A DNA stretch of 54,935 nt from Tubiluchus corallicola (lineage: Eukaryota > Priapulida > Priapulimorpha > Priapulimorphida > Tubiluchidae), in the NCBI GenBank assembly GCA_030141605.1, contig JAQGDQ010000328.1:143908-198842 (forward strand), read 5' to 3'. Positions 11,526 through 52,200 of this stretch are shown in pieces. Made by a program: the position numbers and the translations under genes. Position 1 is the stretch's first letter. Each line of letters starts with the position of its first letter. The notes below the pieces were generated by a model. It saw only the letters and a program-made list of their open reading frames with translations, had not been told where the DNA came from and ran no database searches.

Positions 11526-13269
11526 TTCACATGTTGGAACAATGTTCAATGATATCATTAAGGCTAGTTTAGTTTAAACTTCATTTATTTACAGTGGTTT
11601 TAGAAAACAGTCTGCATCTGATACAGGTATCCCCATGGTGCAAGTACTGAGTTTTGTGGAGATCCACTAGAATATTCTACAGTGTAGTAGAACCAATTTT
11701 TTTACCTTGTAGAAGCACTCGTAGATTCGAGAACTTTCTATACGTGATGCGCGTAGTAGTTTCTGGATTGTTCTGGTTTAGTCCACGTGCACTGATAAAT
11801 AAGGCGGAGCTGGCCGCTCGAGTTTATTCTCGTATTCTCAGATTAATTTCAGATTCTCAGATTATCGTATACTATTTTCTTATCACTTAACCACGTATAT
11901 TCGCGTTCCTTCATACTTTGGTGTTGTAGAATTCTCACATAATAAACCCGTTGAATTTGACATCGTGTTTTCTGGTTCTCTCTACGAGCCGTCCGAGAGA
12001 AACAAAACACAACATTAAGTGCAAAGTATAATTAAACGAATAATTGGCATCACAACTAAGAATTGACACAGTCGATTCAATAAAACATTTGATTTATTTA
12101 CAATCAACAAATTATTAAGATTAATTAAGGTATTGTTTGTTTCAATTGATTTTTGTGCAGAACATTAAGCTTTTCTAACAGATATTACTATAATTTGTGA
12201 TAAAATTAGAAATGATTAACTGGTTAAATGTCTAACTTAGACAACTGGTTAAGAAAAGTAATAATAAGCTGTTGCAGAGCGTCACCAAGAACCTGATGAT
12301 CCTGTGTAATTTCAGTTGGATTTACATTCATTAGCTGAATAATTGTCAGTTTATTCATTGTTATTAATAATAATTTTAATTTGTCATGTTCAAATTAATT
12401 ACATGTATCGTGTTTTACTTCCGTATGGATTTAAGGTTACGTAATCAGTTTGCCTTGAATAAAGTTCCTAATTATCAAGATATTTATTAATAAAATACAA
12501 TTATACATTTTTAGTATTTGCCGTTTAGTTCAAAATGCTAAAATCGTCGACAAATAAGAAGAGATTTGAGTTGATTATTAATGAATTTTCATAATGATTA
12601 AAAAACTTTATACGTGTATTACAACAGAATAACGCAGGACACAGGCCTGTAAAACACCTCGAGTAACTGGGCTCGTGCCTTTTCAAACAGAGTGTTGACG
12701 TATGGACGACGCATTATAATTACAGGAATTTACAGGTGAAATGTAAAATGATGGTTCGTGTAACGACAAGCGAATTTCTGTTCAAAAATACCTCTGGTTG
12801 TTTGACCTATTAAAAACGCAACATAGGGTCTGCCAAATCGTTGACTACACTTTTAATGGCGCGCAATACCCACAGTATAAGATGCCACACTAAAAATACA
12901 AGTGCTTCAAACATATCTCATAATATCTACGTAATTATTTGATAACAGTGTTGAATCTACTGTAGAATGAACATACCGCATTTAACTAAACCTTTCACTT
13001 AGAATTCTTAATGCTTGAAAATGAAACAAGTTATAACTTGTGAGAAAGAAGATCAATGCTATACCAGCAGTAAAAACCTGAACAACAATACTTGTTTACT
13101 TGTTGCTAAAGAATTTACCAACACTGGTAACTCGGGCCTTAAGTCATTTTTCAACTAGCTAAACTCTCAATCCAACAAAAAAATAAAACTCCCGTGATTA
13201 ACATCAAACTTCTAACAATTGGTAATCGCTTTGCTTCTGTCGCCCAGCTAGTTGAGGAAAAATTTACGG

Positions 13270-42213
<28,944 letters not shown>

Positions 42214-43240
42214 CAGCAACTTTTACACTTCCTGTATTCTTTTTTCTGGATGTTTCAAATCTGAAATCTCGTCTGCTCACAAAACGGAACGCCTTGCCGT
42301 AGAAATTTCAGCATGAACTCTAAACTTAGGACAAAAACTTGCGGGTACAAAGTATACAAAAACTATTGGATACCCATGATAATTCGATCATTAATATCGA
42401 CGTCAGTTTGGTTGTTTCAGATTCGATTGTCTAAAGTTTAAAAGGAACACTTTTTAAATAATCTACATAGTATGAAGTTTAAAATTGCTCATAAGTTGAT
42501 TGTTAATATTATTAATTGTCACCTCACCAAGATACGTCACAATGAAACACCGAATAACATTTTTGTTGGCATATAAATATACAGTAATACAGACAACAAT
42601 ACTGAATATTGCCCTATATTGTGGAGCATCTGCAAAATTTTATTCATGTGTCAAAATTAGGTAAATAAAAATATTGCACAACATGGAAATCTGCTTGTCC
42701 TTATGCCTCTTATGTCTGACTCCCAAAATAAAAATTTTACTAAAATAAAACTTACATTTTACACGTAGTAAACTACGTATTTTTTACACTTCAGTAATTA
42801 AAATAAAAAATACTTTCCAAATTGTAAAAAATCAAAGATGTTGTGAAAATTTAGCTAACAGTACAGTGTAAGTTTGAAAAAAATTTGCCATGCGGCACCC
42901 CACAAACTAGCACACTGTTTGTCTTCCAGGGCGTAGCCAGGTTCTAAAGTTAGGGGGGAGCAAGCTCTGAAAAGAGTGCCGTGACACGTAAAATTAAACA
43001 ATTTTTTTAATTCATTGATTATAAATATTAATTTTGTGCTCAAAATCACGAGGAAGATACCGTTTTAGCAAAGTACGTCAATAAGGTAATGACTCCAGAA
43101 AATTATTTCAAGACCATGCGATTAAAAACCAAAAAATCGACATTTACCGCGCAAACAAAATAGTAAAAAAATGATTGAAAAGGCACCAGATCTTTGAAAA
43201 TGTGTGCGGGGAGCTGTTGCTCTCCCTGCTCCCTAATTAA
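42214..43240. other. Upstream region of gene A: nothing recognised
   Basis: This is AT-rich sequence that should hold gene A's promoter and any 5' non-coding exon. I cannot support any specific element. Confidence 0.35.
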
Positions 43241-43246
43241 TTATGA

Positions 43247-43620
43247 CAAGGGTATGCAAATTGCGGCCCGCGGGCCACTTGTGGCCCGCCGAGAGAATTT
43301 GTGCCCGCGAAGAGATTTGTCAACCTAATGAAAGTGCGGCCCGGACGATTACTAGATCGGATGTTCTACTAGATCGGATGCCATTAACCCTTACAAGATG
43401 GTTGTAGCTTAATGTCACTGTACTACACAGACTGTGTTATACACATTACTAATATGCATTGTAATGAATTTACCACTACCTGTCCTAAAAGTAGAAATAT
43501 ATGGTTTGTAATATAAATTTTAATAACTTCTAAAACAGTTTCTTGAGCCTAGTAGTAATGATGTACGCAGGTGGGACGCAAAAATATCGTTATTAGGCCT
43601 TTCTGTACTTGGCTCCTTGA
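43247..43620. mobile_element. hAT-type MITE, inverted truncated copy
   Basis: It starts CAAGGGTATGCAAATTGCGG, with CCCGCGGGCCACTTGTGGCC next. It follows the reverse complement of 2087-2568 as far as CTTGGCTCC, where it stops. Shared inner motifs include GGATGCCATTAACCCTTACA. The far terminal repeat is missing. Confidence 0.75.
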
Positions 43621-44580
43621 TCAACGTATTTTTAACCTTTTTGACAAGATACAGTAATTTAAAATTTTACTTAATGACGTGTGCACTACTCTTGCTCTGA
43701 TTATTTTTTCAAACTTTACTAAATGTTATCTAAACTTGTTTCAAATGACCTGTTGTCAAAATGGCTGCGTCTAACGGTCATCGCGGGAGTTTAAATTTAC
43801 ACGTTTTGAAGTCCTGCATGCAGAAAGGCAGCACATAAATGATATAAAATTTCAAGAAAAATTTGGTAAGCTTTATGTTTATGAAGGGTTTTCTTGCACT
43901 TCAAATAAAGTAGGACAGAGCAGAATCCTAGGAGAGTATCTCATTAGTGAGTGCTTTAAGCATTCCGTTTCAATACATTTGATTCTCAGTACATATGATA
44001 CATTCCGTAATTGGTTCTCTCGAAATCCTATTATCGTATAAACCGTGTTGTATATTTATTAGGAGTTTTTTAATGACACCTATTCAATTTTAGGGTATTA
44101 TTTTTAGAAGTTTTATTTTTGTGCATCTTTTAATGTCTTATAGGTTCAGCTTAAGTGCGCATGCGTCTGCTGATTCTTTTTTTGATACAATTTTAATATA
44201 TGTTTAATGTCAAATAAATAAATTTATCATCAGGGATTTTCATGTCTTGCACCAGTGGGAGACTAAGTGTTCTTGGTCTTTATTTGTATTGACGGAATCA
44301 CGTATGTTATAATAAGAAAATTAAGTTTTTATGCGCTGAAAAACAGATGTTTCGCAACTCTATAGGTTGCATCCTCTATTTATTAACAAATAAAAATATA
44401 ATTCTTTCTGTTGTAACATCCGTGATTTCATTTATAACCTTTGTTTCATTACAAATTACTAACAGTGTAATTCATTACATTAAATTAAAACTGTATAAAA
44501 AACAATTGCAATGTTGTAGCGGAGTACGAGACATCAAGTCTATTCAGTTTATTCCGCTCCTGTCTAAAAACTTGATAAGT
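43621..44580. other. No gene recognised
   Basis: Apart from chance frames such as 44347-44601, I see no coding or repeat signature until the LINE fragment begins. Confidence 0.35.
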
Positions 44581-44584
44581 TCAC

Positions 44585-45180
44585 TGACAGTTTCTAATTG
44601 ATCTTGGCGTTATAATTTCTCATGATCTGAAATGGACAAGCCAATGCATTGAGGTAGCTACTAAAGCCACTAGAATTACAAATATGTTGTTTAGAATGTT
44701 TTATACTGATGATAAAGATATGTCCTTAAAATCGTTCATAGCTTACATAAGACCAATTGTAGAGTATTGCTCGCCAGTCTGGAATCCAGCTTTATTGGGT
44801 AATGTTGATCGTATAGAAAGTTTACAGTGACGCCTGTTTATTGATGTAATTTAATGCAGGTCCCATATCCTAAGCGTCTGGAGAATCTACATTTAAAGTC
44901 TTTAGAACAGAGACGCATTCAAAAAGATTTAGCTTTATGCTACCAAATTATTCAAAGAGAAGTTGTTATTCACTTTGACATATTTTTTACCCGAGTATCT
45001 TGCAATAGAACAAGGCAAAATCATTCTCTGAAAATTTTCGTGCGTCGAACTGCTAAAGTATCAAGTTGTACCGATTTGGAACTCATTGCCTGCATATGTT
45101 GATGGCGCACGCCTCATAACTGCACAAAATATTAAGTTATATAAAAGCCGCTTATATATAGGTAACTTGTACACAATCGA
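44585..45180 (+). mobile_element. Decayed Jockey/CR1-like LINE fragment
   Basis: The plus strand first reads DLGVIISHDLKWTSQCIEVA, SFIAYIRPIVEYCSPVWNPA, LLGNVDRIESLQ. After a stop and frame shift it reads PKRLENLHLKSLEQRRIQKD, LALCYQIIQ. These are the thumb and C-terminal motifs of LINE reverse transcriptase (HDLKW, RPIVEY, LEQRRI). It is dead and 5' truncated. Confidence 0.75.
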
Positions 45181-45359
45181 CACATGTAAGCAATTAATCT
45201 TTCTGCTTTACCACACTCTTGTAAATATTTTATTCGTTTGTTTTTGCCAACGTGTTTTATATTATGTTGTTTTTATTGAAGACTGTATTTCACTACTGCG
45301 TGTGAATAAAATAAAATAAATAATAATAATGATTATAATAAATTTTTGGCTAATGCAGC

Positions 45360-46373
45360 AAAACCAGAATCAATCTTTAACTGTAGGTCAAAACAATCTA
45401 CTCTTTAAAATATTGAAACGAAACATATTATTTTTTCAAAAACGGCTTGCGTGAAAGAATAGTAAAGAGAACCTGTTAAATTATGTTAAAAGCATTAGAT
45501 TATGACAGATAATTATGTTGATGAATGCTGGTATGAAGCCAGTTAAGGAGTGGTGACACGTGAGTAAGTGATTCAGAATCAAGGTGTTAGGGTTCCGCGT
45601 GCGATGCGCCCAGCTGGGCTAATTAGATTGAGTCTGGGAGCCGGAGGAGAGCGCTGTTAGATCAGGGGCTTGGCATTGCTATTTGTTATATCTATTGTGT
45701 TCGATGTTTAATAAACGTGTTGTTTTATAATCAGACTCTTCATAGCTTTGCCATTCCGAAAGCATCAATAAACAGCTATACACAACCAATACAACGCATT
45801 ATCCACTATACAATGAATTATTTTTACTAGAATTATTACCATACAAACAAAATTTCGCGTTCGCGCAACTAGTTCCTCGCTGTTACATGCATTTTTCCGC
45901 TCCTTAGTAAGGCGGGCGGTAGCGCCTGCATTTTGGATTGCACAAAACCCATTGCACAAAAAATAGGTTACTGTGCCTCTCGATTACAGACATGTTTCTT
46001 TCTGACGAACTACACATGTTTGACAGCTCGTGCGTGACCACCGCGGCAAATTTGAAATTTGAATTTTTATCTTAAGACATGCCTAGTTTTAGTACAGCAC
46101 ACTGAATATCTTACAGTAGCACTGTACTTCAATTTTCGTTTTTGCACAAACACGTACAACACGCTCGTGGAATATTTTTGCTGTTGAACATTATGTGATG
46201 TATAATGTCATCAATAGTTGGGCTAGTCCGTCGCTAATTAAGATTTTAATATATTATTTAATTATCAGAAACCATTTTGCAGTCTCAATTGCGTTACTTG
46301 AAAATGGTGTATAGATTATAGTATATGAAAAATCACATTATAGTATATGAAAAATCATCCTGTCTTCCTTTAA
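45360..46373 (+). mobile_element. TTAA MITE family C, copy 3, interrupted
   Basis: The segment 45390-45470 and then 45830-46373 match 5161-5766. The right end is GTCTTCCTTTAA at 46373. About 350 bp of unrelated sequence (45475-45825), containing TTTAATAAACGTGTTG, separate the two parts and may be a further insertion. The left end is unclear. Confidence 0.55.
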
Positions 46374-46569
46374 CAAAGTGGAGAAAACACTTTAAAAACA
46401 GAGCTCAGAAATTCCGCTTAAAATTCTGTATCGCTTACATGCTATTCTACTCCAGACAGATCATGCGTTAACAGAAACGCTTTAATTTAGTGCCTCAATG
46501 TAATTTTTAACTTTTTCCCAACACATGCAATAAGATTATTGTGTGCATAATTGTTCTCTCCAGGGGTGG

Positions 46570-46710
46570 ATTACAAAGATTTCCCGTGCTGTCAACAAAC
46601 GAATGGGCTTCAAACCCTCAACAGAAATCTGCTCCAAACTAATTCGTCGTTGTAGGAGCATTAGTAAAAGAGACGCACTTCGTCGTGCAGCCACATTCTC
46701 CTCTTTCTAG
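46570..46710 (+). CDS. Unknown ORF, converging on 46714-46986
   Basis: A 47-codon frame ends with TAG at 46710 and includes ISRAVNKRMGFKPSTEICSK and RRCRSISKRDALRR. It is basic and lacks an ATG at the front; CTCTCCAG just upstream could be a splice acceptor. I do not recognise the family. The stop lies three bases from that of the opposite ORF, a tight tail-to-tail layout unlike the sparse surroundings. It could be a relic of a compact DNA element or virus-like insertion, or chance. Confidence 0.25.
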   Translation: MTKISRAVNKRMGFKPSTEICSKLIRRCRSISKRDALRRAATFSSF

Positions 46711-46713
46711 AGG

Positions 46714-46986
46714 TCATAAATTTCTGCTTATAAAAGCCCAAACCAAATAACACCAAAACGCCTTCCTCACGGGATTCTCCAATAATAGCAAATTTTTGTA
46801 CATCTCCGGGACATCATGTTGAAAAAACGTCTTAGCGGCCCATAGGGCTTGGGGGTTGAAAAAGAAGAAACCGGGCTGCACGACAATGAGGGTCTCTTTT
46901 ACAAATGCCTCTACCTGGATGAACAATTCTAAGGTAATTTGCAAGACTTTCTTTCTGAACGATTCTGCATTCAATGTGTTGAACTG
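46714..46986 (-). CDS. Unknown ORF, possibly relic of a compact element
   Basis: The minus-strand frame of about 90 codons ends with TGA at 46714 and includes ESFRKKVLQITLELFIQVEA, FVKETLIVVQPGFFFF, LWAAKTFFQHDVPEMYKNLL. It has ordinary protein-like composition rather than repeat character. No family is recognised. Upstream TTCTGCAG could be an acceptor. It is tail-to-tail with 46570-46710. Confidence 0.3.
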   Translation of the reverse strand, partial: QFNTLNAESFRKKVLQITLELFIQVEAFVKETLIVVQPGFFFFNPQALWAAKTFFQHDVPEMYKNLLLLENPVRKAFWCYLVWAFISRNL

Positions 46987-47476
46987 CAGAATTTAATTAT
47001 ACGCTTGTTTTTAGCAAGTTCAGTTTTAACAATGTTGTTAAAACAGTATTATCTCAGTTTAGTACCTTAATTGGTCATCACTCTCGGGACAACCCCAAAC
47101 CTGTAGCCTAATGGTTATTCCGAGCCTATAAGGTTCCATATGGTGAGCCTAGTTCTTTCCATATCATGTATGTAACGTTTTGTAGAGTGTATATGAATTT
47201 ATACTTCGTTATACTTTAAAGGGATGAAACGTTTAATGAGATGCAATAGACTTTACAGTATTGTTTTTGGGGACGTTCATTTTTATAAACGTATTTTGTG
47301 TATCGTAGGATCAGCGTAAGAGCTTGCTGCGTGTGTTTGCCGTTTTTCTTTTATATTGCTTAGTACACGTTTTAAGTGTCAATAAACAGTATAGTATAAA
47401 GGAATAGTAATGGATTCAAGGCACACCAACTTGGGATGGTGTCCGTCCTTTACAACATCCCCTAGTTCAGTTAGTT

Positions 47477-48030
47477 AACTACGGCCAAATCACGTTGAAA
47501 ACACCGGCTGTCGTCTGATCACCGAATCTAAGCAACGTAGAGCCTGGTTAGTGCTTGGATGAGTGACTGCCAAGAAATACCAGGTGCTGTAGGCTTGCGG
47601 GATGCCCACACTGTATCTCGACACTAGGCGGAGGAGAGCTGCACAAGCAGCCAATAGCTAGAGGGCGAAGGAGGTCAAGTGACCCAACGGCCATGTGTGG
47701 AGGAGTAAACCTTCCAAACCAGGAGTGGAGCCCCGAAGGCGGACCAGTGCAGCATGCTCACTGACCCCGGCAGCTCCTGCAACCAACCTGGTGCCAAACG
47801 TATCGCTCCGCTTTCCTTTGGACTACATCAGGGAGGAAGAGAGGGGGTTCCTGTTGTCTGGGCAACACAGGATCTCCATACACCTTGCCCAGGCGTACGC
47901 CCTGGAGTGGCCACTCCAGTGGTTTAAGGATCGTACTGCTCAGGCACAGTCGACGCTGCAGCTCCATCAATGTGATCAATAACTGACTCTCTCGGCGCAC
48001 ACTCCATTGTTTTCCGAGAAAGATGCCAAC
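47477..48030 (+). mobile_element. 5S-rRNA-derived SINE, copy 2
   Basis: The head 47477-47596 is 120 nt long, the length of 5S rRNA, and matches it in ACTACGGCCAAATCACGTTG, GTTAGTGCTTGGATGAGTGA and ATACCAGGTGCTGTAGGCTT. The body matches copy 1 at 30268-30744. Both copies keep a frame with EPRR, TSAACSLTPAAPA, NLVPNVSLRFPLDY and EEERGFL in it. The frame may only reflect recent common origin. It lies 0.5 kb upstream of the LRR gene. Confidence 0.75.
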
Positions 48031-48552
48031 CATGTCAGTTAGATGTCAGTTAGTTAATAATGCGTTGTTGGACTTCTAAAATAGCCAGTTGTTTAAAAAG
48101 TCAATATCAAGATAAATTACTTTGTTTGCATAATTTTATTGTGTTAACTGACAGATACCTTTTGTCATTTCCGACCAAAACAATGAAAAAAATTCAAATT
48201 TAAAACTTATATCAATGAAATCTCATTAAAAAGTTTCAAAATTACTTAAAGTGTAAAAAGCCAGCTGATTGCCTTGACCATTGACTTCACTTTTCGTAGT
48301 AGGGCTACTGTAAAGTCTGTTATAGCAACTGCTTGAACGCCATCAATCGCTAGTACTTTGATCCTTTTGTGACTGTTTTTGTGTGTTTTTATATTTACAA
48401 TAATTATCATACCTACTATTTAGAACATCGCGAAACCGATAAGCATTGTTCCTAATGACGCAGAAGAATGCATTTTTTCCTTCCTTTGCATTCGAAAAAG
48501 TAAACTGTTAGTAAGCTGCTTTTTGAGATTAACCGCAGTGAGAATCTAACTC

Positions 48553-49255
48553 ATGGTGAGTGAAAGCATGGAGAACTTCCTAGTGCTTTTTATTATTTGC
48601 ACTGTGTTCAAACCGGCTTTATGTAGAGATTGTGGACAAGACGAAATTGATCAGATACGTCCATGCAAGTTTGTAAAGAAACAGCCACTTTCAGATTATA
48701 TTCCGCTCGGCGTTGTACCGCTAAAACTAGTAAAAGAGGGAAACGAGGAATTCGAACTAAGCGAATCGAACGATTGCAATGCTGTCTTGTGCGAAGAACG
48801 ATTCTCGAGGGCACAATTTGTTAATTGGACTTCACACGTGAAAATCCCCATAAGGCACCTTGAAATAAAGAAGTATGCTGACACAGAAATGCCGGACCAG
48901 TTTCTACGTGTTCTGGCGGCTTCTGGAGAGGAGGTACATACGATAAACGTAATAGATACCAATTTGGAACGTATCACAGAAGAAGCTGTTTACCACCATG
49001 GCAACAAACTTATTCAGATAAACATAATGTACAATTCCAAACTGAAATGTATACAAATGAACACGTTTAAAAAGCTCCACGTTCTTCGGAATATAATTAT
49101 CAAGGGAAATCCATTATTGAATTTGTACAATATCGACTTACACAGTCAAAATTTTTTGAAAATGATGATGATCTCGGAGTGTCCAAAAATAGAACGTCTT
49201 AGACCTAGTTTCCATGATCACCTGAAAACTATGAACGCATCGATCGTATTGTATA
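48553..49255 (+). CDS. LRR gene exon 1: signal peptide, Cys region, LRRs
   Basis: The first ATG (48553) gives MVSESMENFLVLFIICTVFK and then PALC. A second in-frame ATG at 48568 would start right at the hydrophobic core and make a tidier signal peptide. LRR-like stretches include TINVIDTNLERITEEAV, LIQINIMYNSKLKCIQMNTF and LRNIIIKGNPLLNLYNIDL. NWT and NAS are glycosylation sequons. The frame runs on to a stop at 49272, but donor GTAAGTAT at 49256 joins the cap exon in frame and is preferred. Confidence 0.82.
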
Positions 49256-52200
49256 GTAAGTATCGATTATAATGGTGCGTTCAGATGTACAGGCTTGTCT
49301 CGCAACTTGTTTCGTAATTTCTTTCTAAGAGTAAAGTTGCACGTGTGAACGGCTTGGTAATTTCTCTCGCAACTTGTTGCGCAACTTCTCTACGAGAGTA
49401 AAGTTGCACGTGTGAACGGCTTGGTAATTTCTCTCGCAACTTGTTGCGCAACTTCTCTATGAAAGTAAAGTTGCAGGTGTGAACGACTTGGTAATTTCTC
49501 TCGCAACTTGTTGCGCAACTTCTCTATGAGAGTAAAGTTGCACGTGTGAACGGCTTGGTAATTTCTCCCGCAACTTGTTGTGCAACTTCTCTATGAGCGT
49601 AAAGTTGCACGTGTGAACGGCTTGGTAATTTCTCTCGCAACTTGTTGCACAACTTTTCTATGAGAGTAAAGTTGCACGTGTTTGACTTGGTAATTTCTCT
49701 CGCAACTTGTTGCGCAACTTCTCTATGAGAGTAAAGTTGCAGGTGTTTGACTTGCTAATTTCTCTCGCAACTTGTTGCGCAACTTCTCTATGAGAGTAAG
49801 GTTGCACGTGTGAAAGGCTTGGCAACTTTTTCGCAAATCATTAGGGAAGTTAACTCCCAGCTTCTCTCGCTGCTGAGTTTGCAATAAGTTGCCCAGCCAT
49901 TCGCACGTGCAATTTTACTCTCAGGGAAAAATTGCGCAACATATTGCGACAAATGTCTCTACATCTGAACGCGCCATGAGCAATCATTGTCAAAATATTA
50001 ACATATAATATAACGAAGTATAATCAAACTTGTGCTTGTTGAGCTTGCTTTAGATATTTTAGCGCTCAACAAATAGTCACATGACCCAAGCCACTTGTGC
50101 CACCGAAGCGGGGATCTTCCCATACCTTGCTAGTTTACTGTCAAATGCTCCCCATAATCTCTGAGACAAAATACTATAAGCAAGTTCTGTAAGTTTGGAA
50201 TGCTGGTAAACCTGCACAGGGCGTGGGAACTGTTAATAATCGCCTGCAGTGATAGTTTGCTAGTTTTTCAAATTACTAATCAAATTTTAGGCCTGTCGTT
50301 AATTTTGAGAATCTCTTTGATTTATTGGGCATCAACAGATTAAAAGCAAGATTAATTTTATTAATTTTTGGAAACCTCTTGCCAGGTTTTTCTCATCAAA
50401 TGTCAGCTTTTACAAAAAAGATTATCATGGACAGGAGTAAAATGATTATCCATTGGTACACTTTGCTAATGAAACATCCAGCTATCTGTATACACTAGAA
50501 AGTCTGGCTAATTCGCAAAATAAACGTATAATTGTATCACGACCCTTTTCTCGATAGATTGATCGTATAGTTTATCTAGCCGTATCGAGTGATCATGAAT
50601 TAATCGTATAGATTTATAGATTGTGTAGATTGTGTAGATTCGCTTCCCGTTCGCTATGAGGTGATTGACCGCTTTTCAGTCACCTGACTCCGAGAGTTTA
50701 GTTTGCTTTAATTTAGTCTATCAGGCAATGATGATGTCCTTCAAGACTTTCACTTTGACCTTGCGTTGTGAGTAAAGGTCTTCTTCCCTCAAGTTATCGA
50801 GCGTAGCTCCCGCAATTGAGCTTTCTTTAGTACAATGCGAATCTCTCAAGTTCGTATCTAGGAATTAGTGTTGCTTTACTTTGAACGCTCTTAATCATAC
50901 AAGAACTCGTTATCTGCGTTACTACAGTGAATAGATTTTATTCGTTTACAAATTACACGTGATCTACTCTGGCTTACTTTACAAGATTTGTCCTTATGCG
51001 CCGGTGGGCGCTTACAACTAGAGTATAGCTCCAGAGAAGATGCTTATTCACTTTAATTGATAACAGTTCTATATGCTGCACTTATGGTGCTTAATACAAT
51101 GTGAATGCTACAGTTATACAGATTTATGCTCAGATACAAATAAGTTGAAATCACTTAACTTGTGGATTGACCAATGTACCCTTAGACTTGGTCAAATCCT
51201 GATAGCTTATCGAGACTTCGTCGCACCAGTGCTCAGTCTTTGGCTGAGAATGTAGAATCGTCCACGCTGGGCTAAAACGATGTTCCTCTCGTCTAGAAGA
51301 TTGTCTCGGACACAACACGATGGTGGCAACCACTGTCAGACTCTCCCCTTCGCTGTGCGTGTGTGTGTGACTCTCACATCACCCCGTTGTGTAAAGCTAT
51401 AGTATCTTACCAGAGTTTATATTTTTGTGAGCTGACCTTCGAAGAGATTGCACCATATGGCAACATCCAGCAACACCTGCGGCAGATGCTACCTCCCGTC
51501 AAGTGACTTCGGATTTTACAATCAGTAATGTGTTCTCTAGAATTCCATCGTCTTTTGAGATCTTCCTACCATCGTCGGCAAATCTTCAGATTTCTCTCTC
51601 TAATGTCGCTGAGCACTGATAGAGACCTTGGCTGCTGCTATCATAAAGTTACTTCCTCGCGACATCTAAATCGCTCTATAGAACCTCTCTTAATTAGTTC
51701 TAACTCTGCATGTATCCTTTAGAGACAACAGTGTCTTCCTTAGACAAGACAAGTGCATCTCTATGACACGTGTGACAATTCGTGTCACATTAAATTCGTA
51801 CCTATCACCTGGGTGAGTTTCTCTGTCAACCAATAAATTTATCTTATGAAATCAGGGAGGCGTGAGTTTATCCACTGAATCTAATTCAGCTGATAACTCC
51901 ATTAATTATCTTCCAAAATACATTTTCATAAATTTATTCACAACAATTGCTCTCTAAATCCTAGTAAGTAATAAACAGGGACGTCTTATCTGTACTTTGT
52001 TTAACCAGTTATCTTTGCACCAATCCACTTTTTCGCCAGTCCACTTTTTCGCTAGTCTACTTTTTCGCCAGTCTACTTTTTCGCCAGTCTACTTTTTCGC
52101 CAGTCTACTTTTTCGCCAGTCTACTTTTTCGCCAGTCTACTTTTTCGCCAGTCCACTTTTTCACTAGTCTACTTTTTCGCCAGTCCACTTTTTCGCTACT

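Larger units (their letters stand above)
6183..13269. other. Intergenic region between the two WSC genes
   Basis: This 7.1 kb stretch separates the stop codon of the larger WSC gene (13270) from the start codon of gene B (6182). It should hold gene B's promoter and 5' UTR, but I see no convincing TATA or initiator to name. It contains a candidate Ig-like exon (7176-7313), a tRNA-derived SINE, a LINE tail, another candidate exon near 11.1 kb and a fragment of the tandem-repeat MITE at 49.3 kb. The rest is AT-rich and unassigned. Confidence 0.5.

Noticed and set aside
47477-47596. A working 5S rRNA gene
   Set aside because: Head has several changes from 5S consensus and is fused to a body shared with a second dispersed copy, so a SINE fits better.
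48553-48563. GTGAGT directly after the first ATG of the LRR gene as a splice donor
   Set aside because: Use of it would leave only a start codon, and the downstream frame codes for an intact signal peptide.
50700-51850. Possible LTR retroelement remnant
   Set aside because: No paired LTRs, primer-binding site or polyprotein motifs could be supported.
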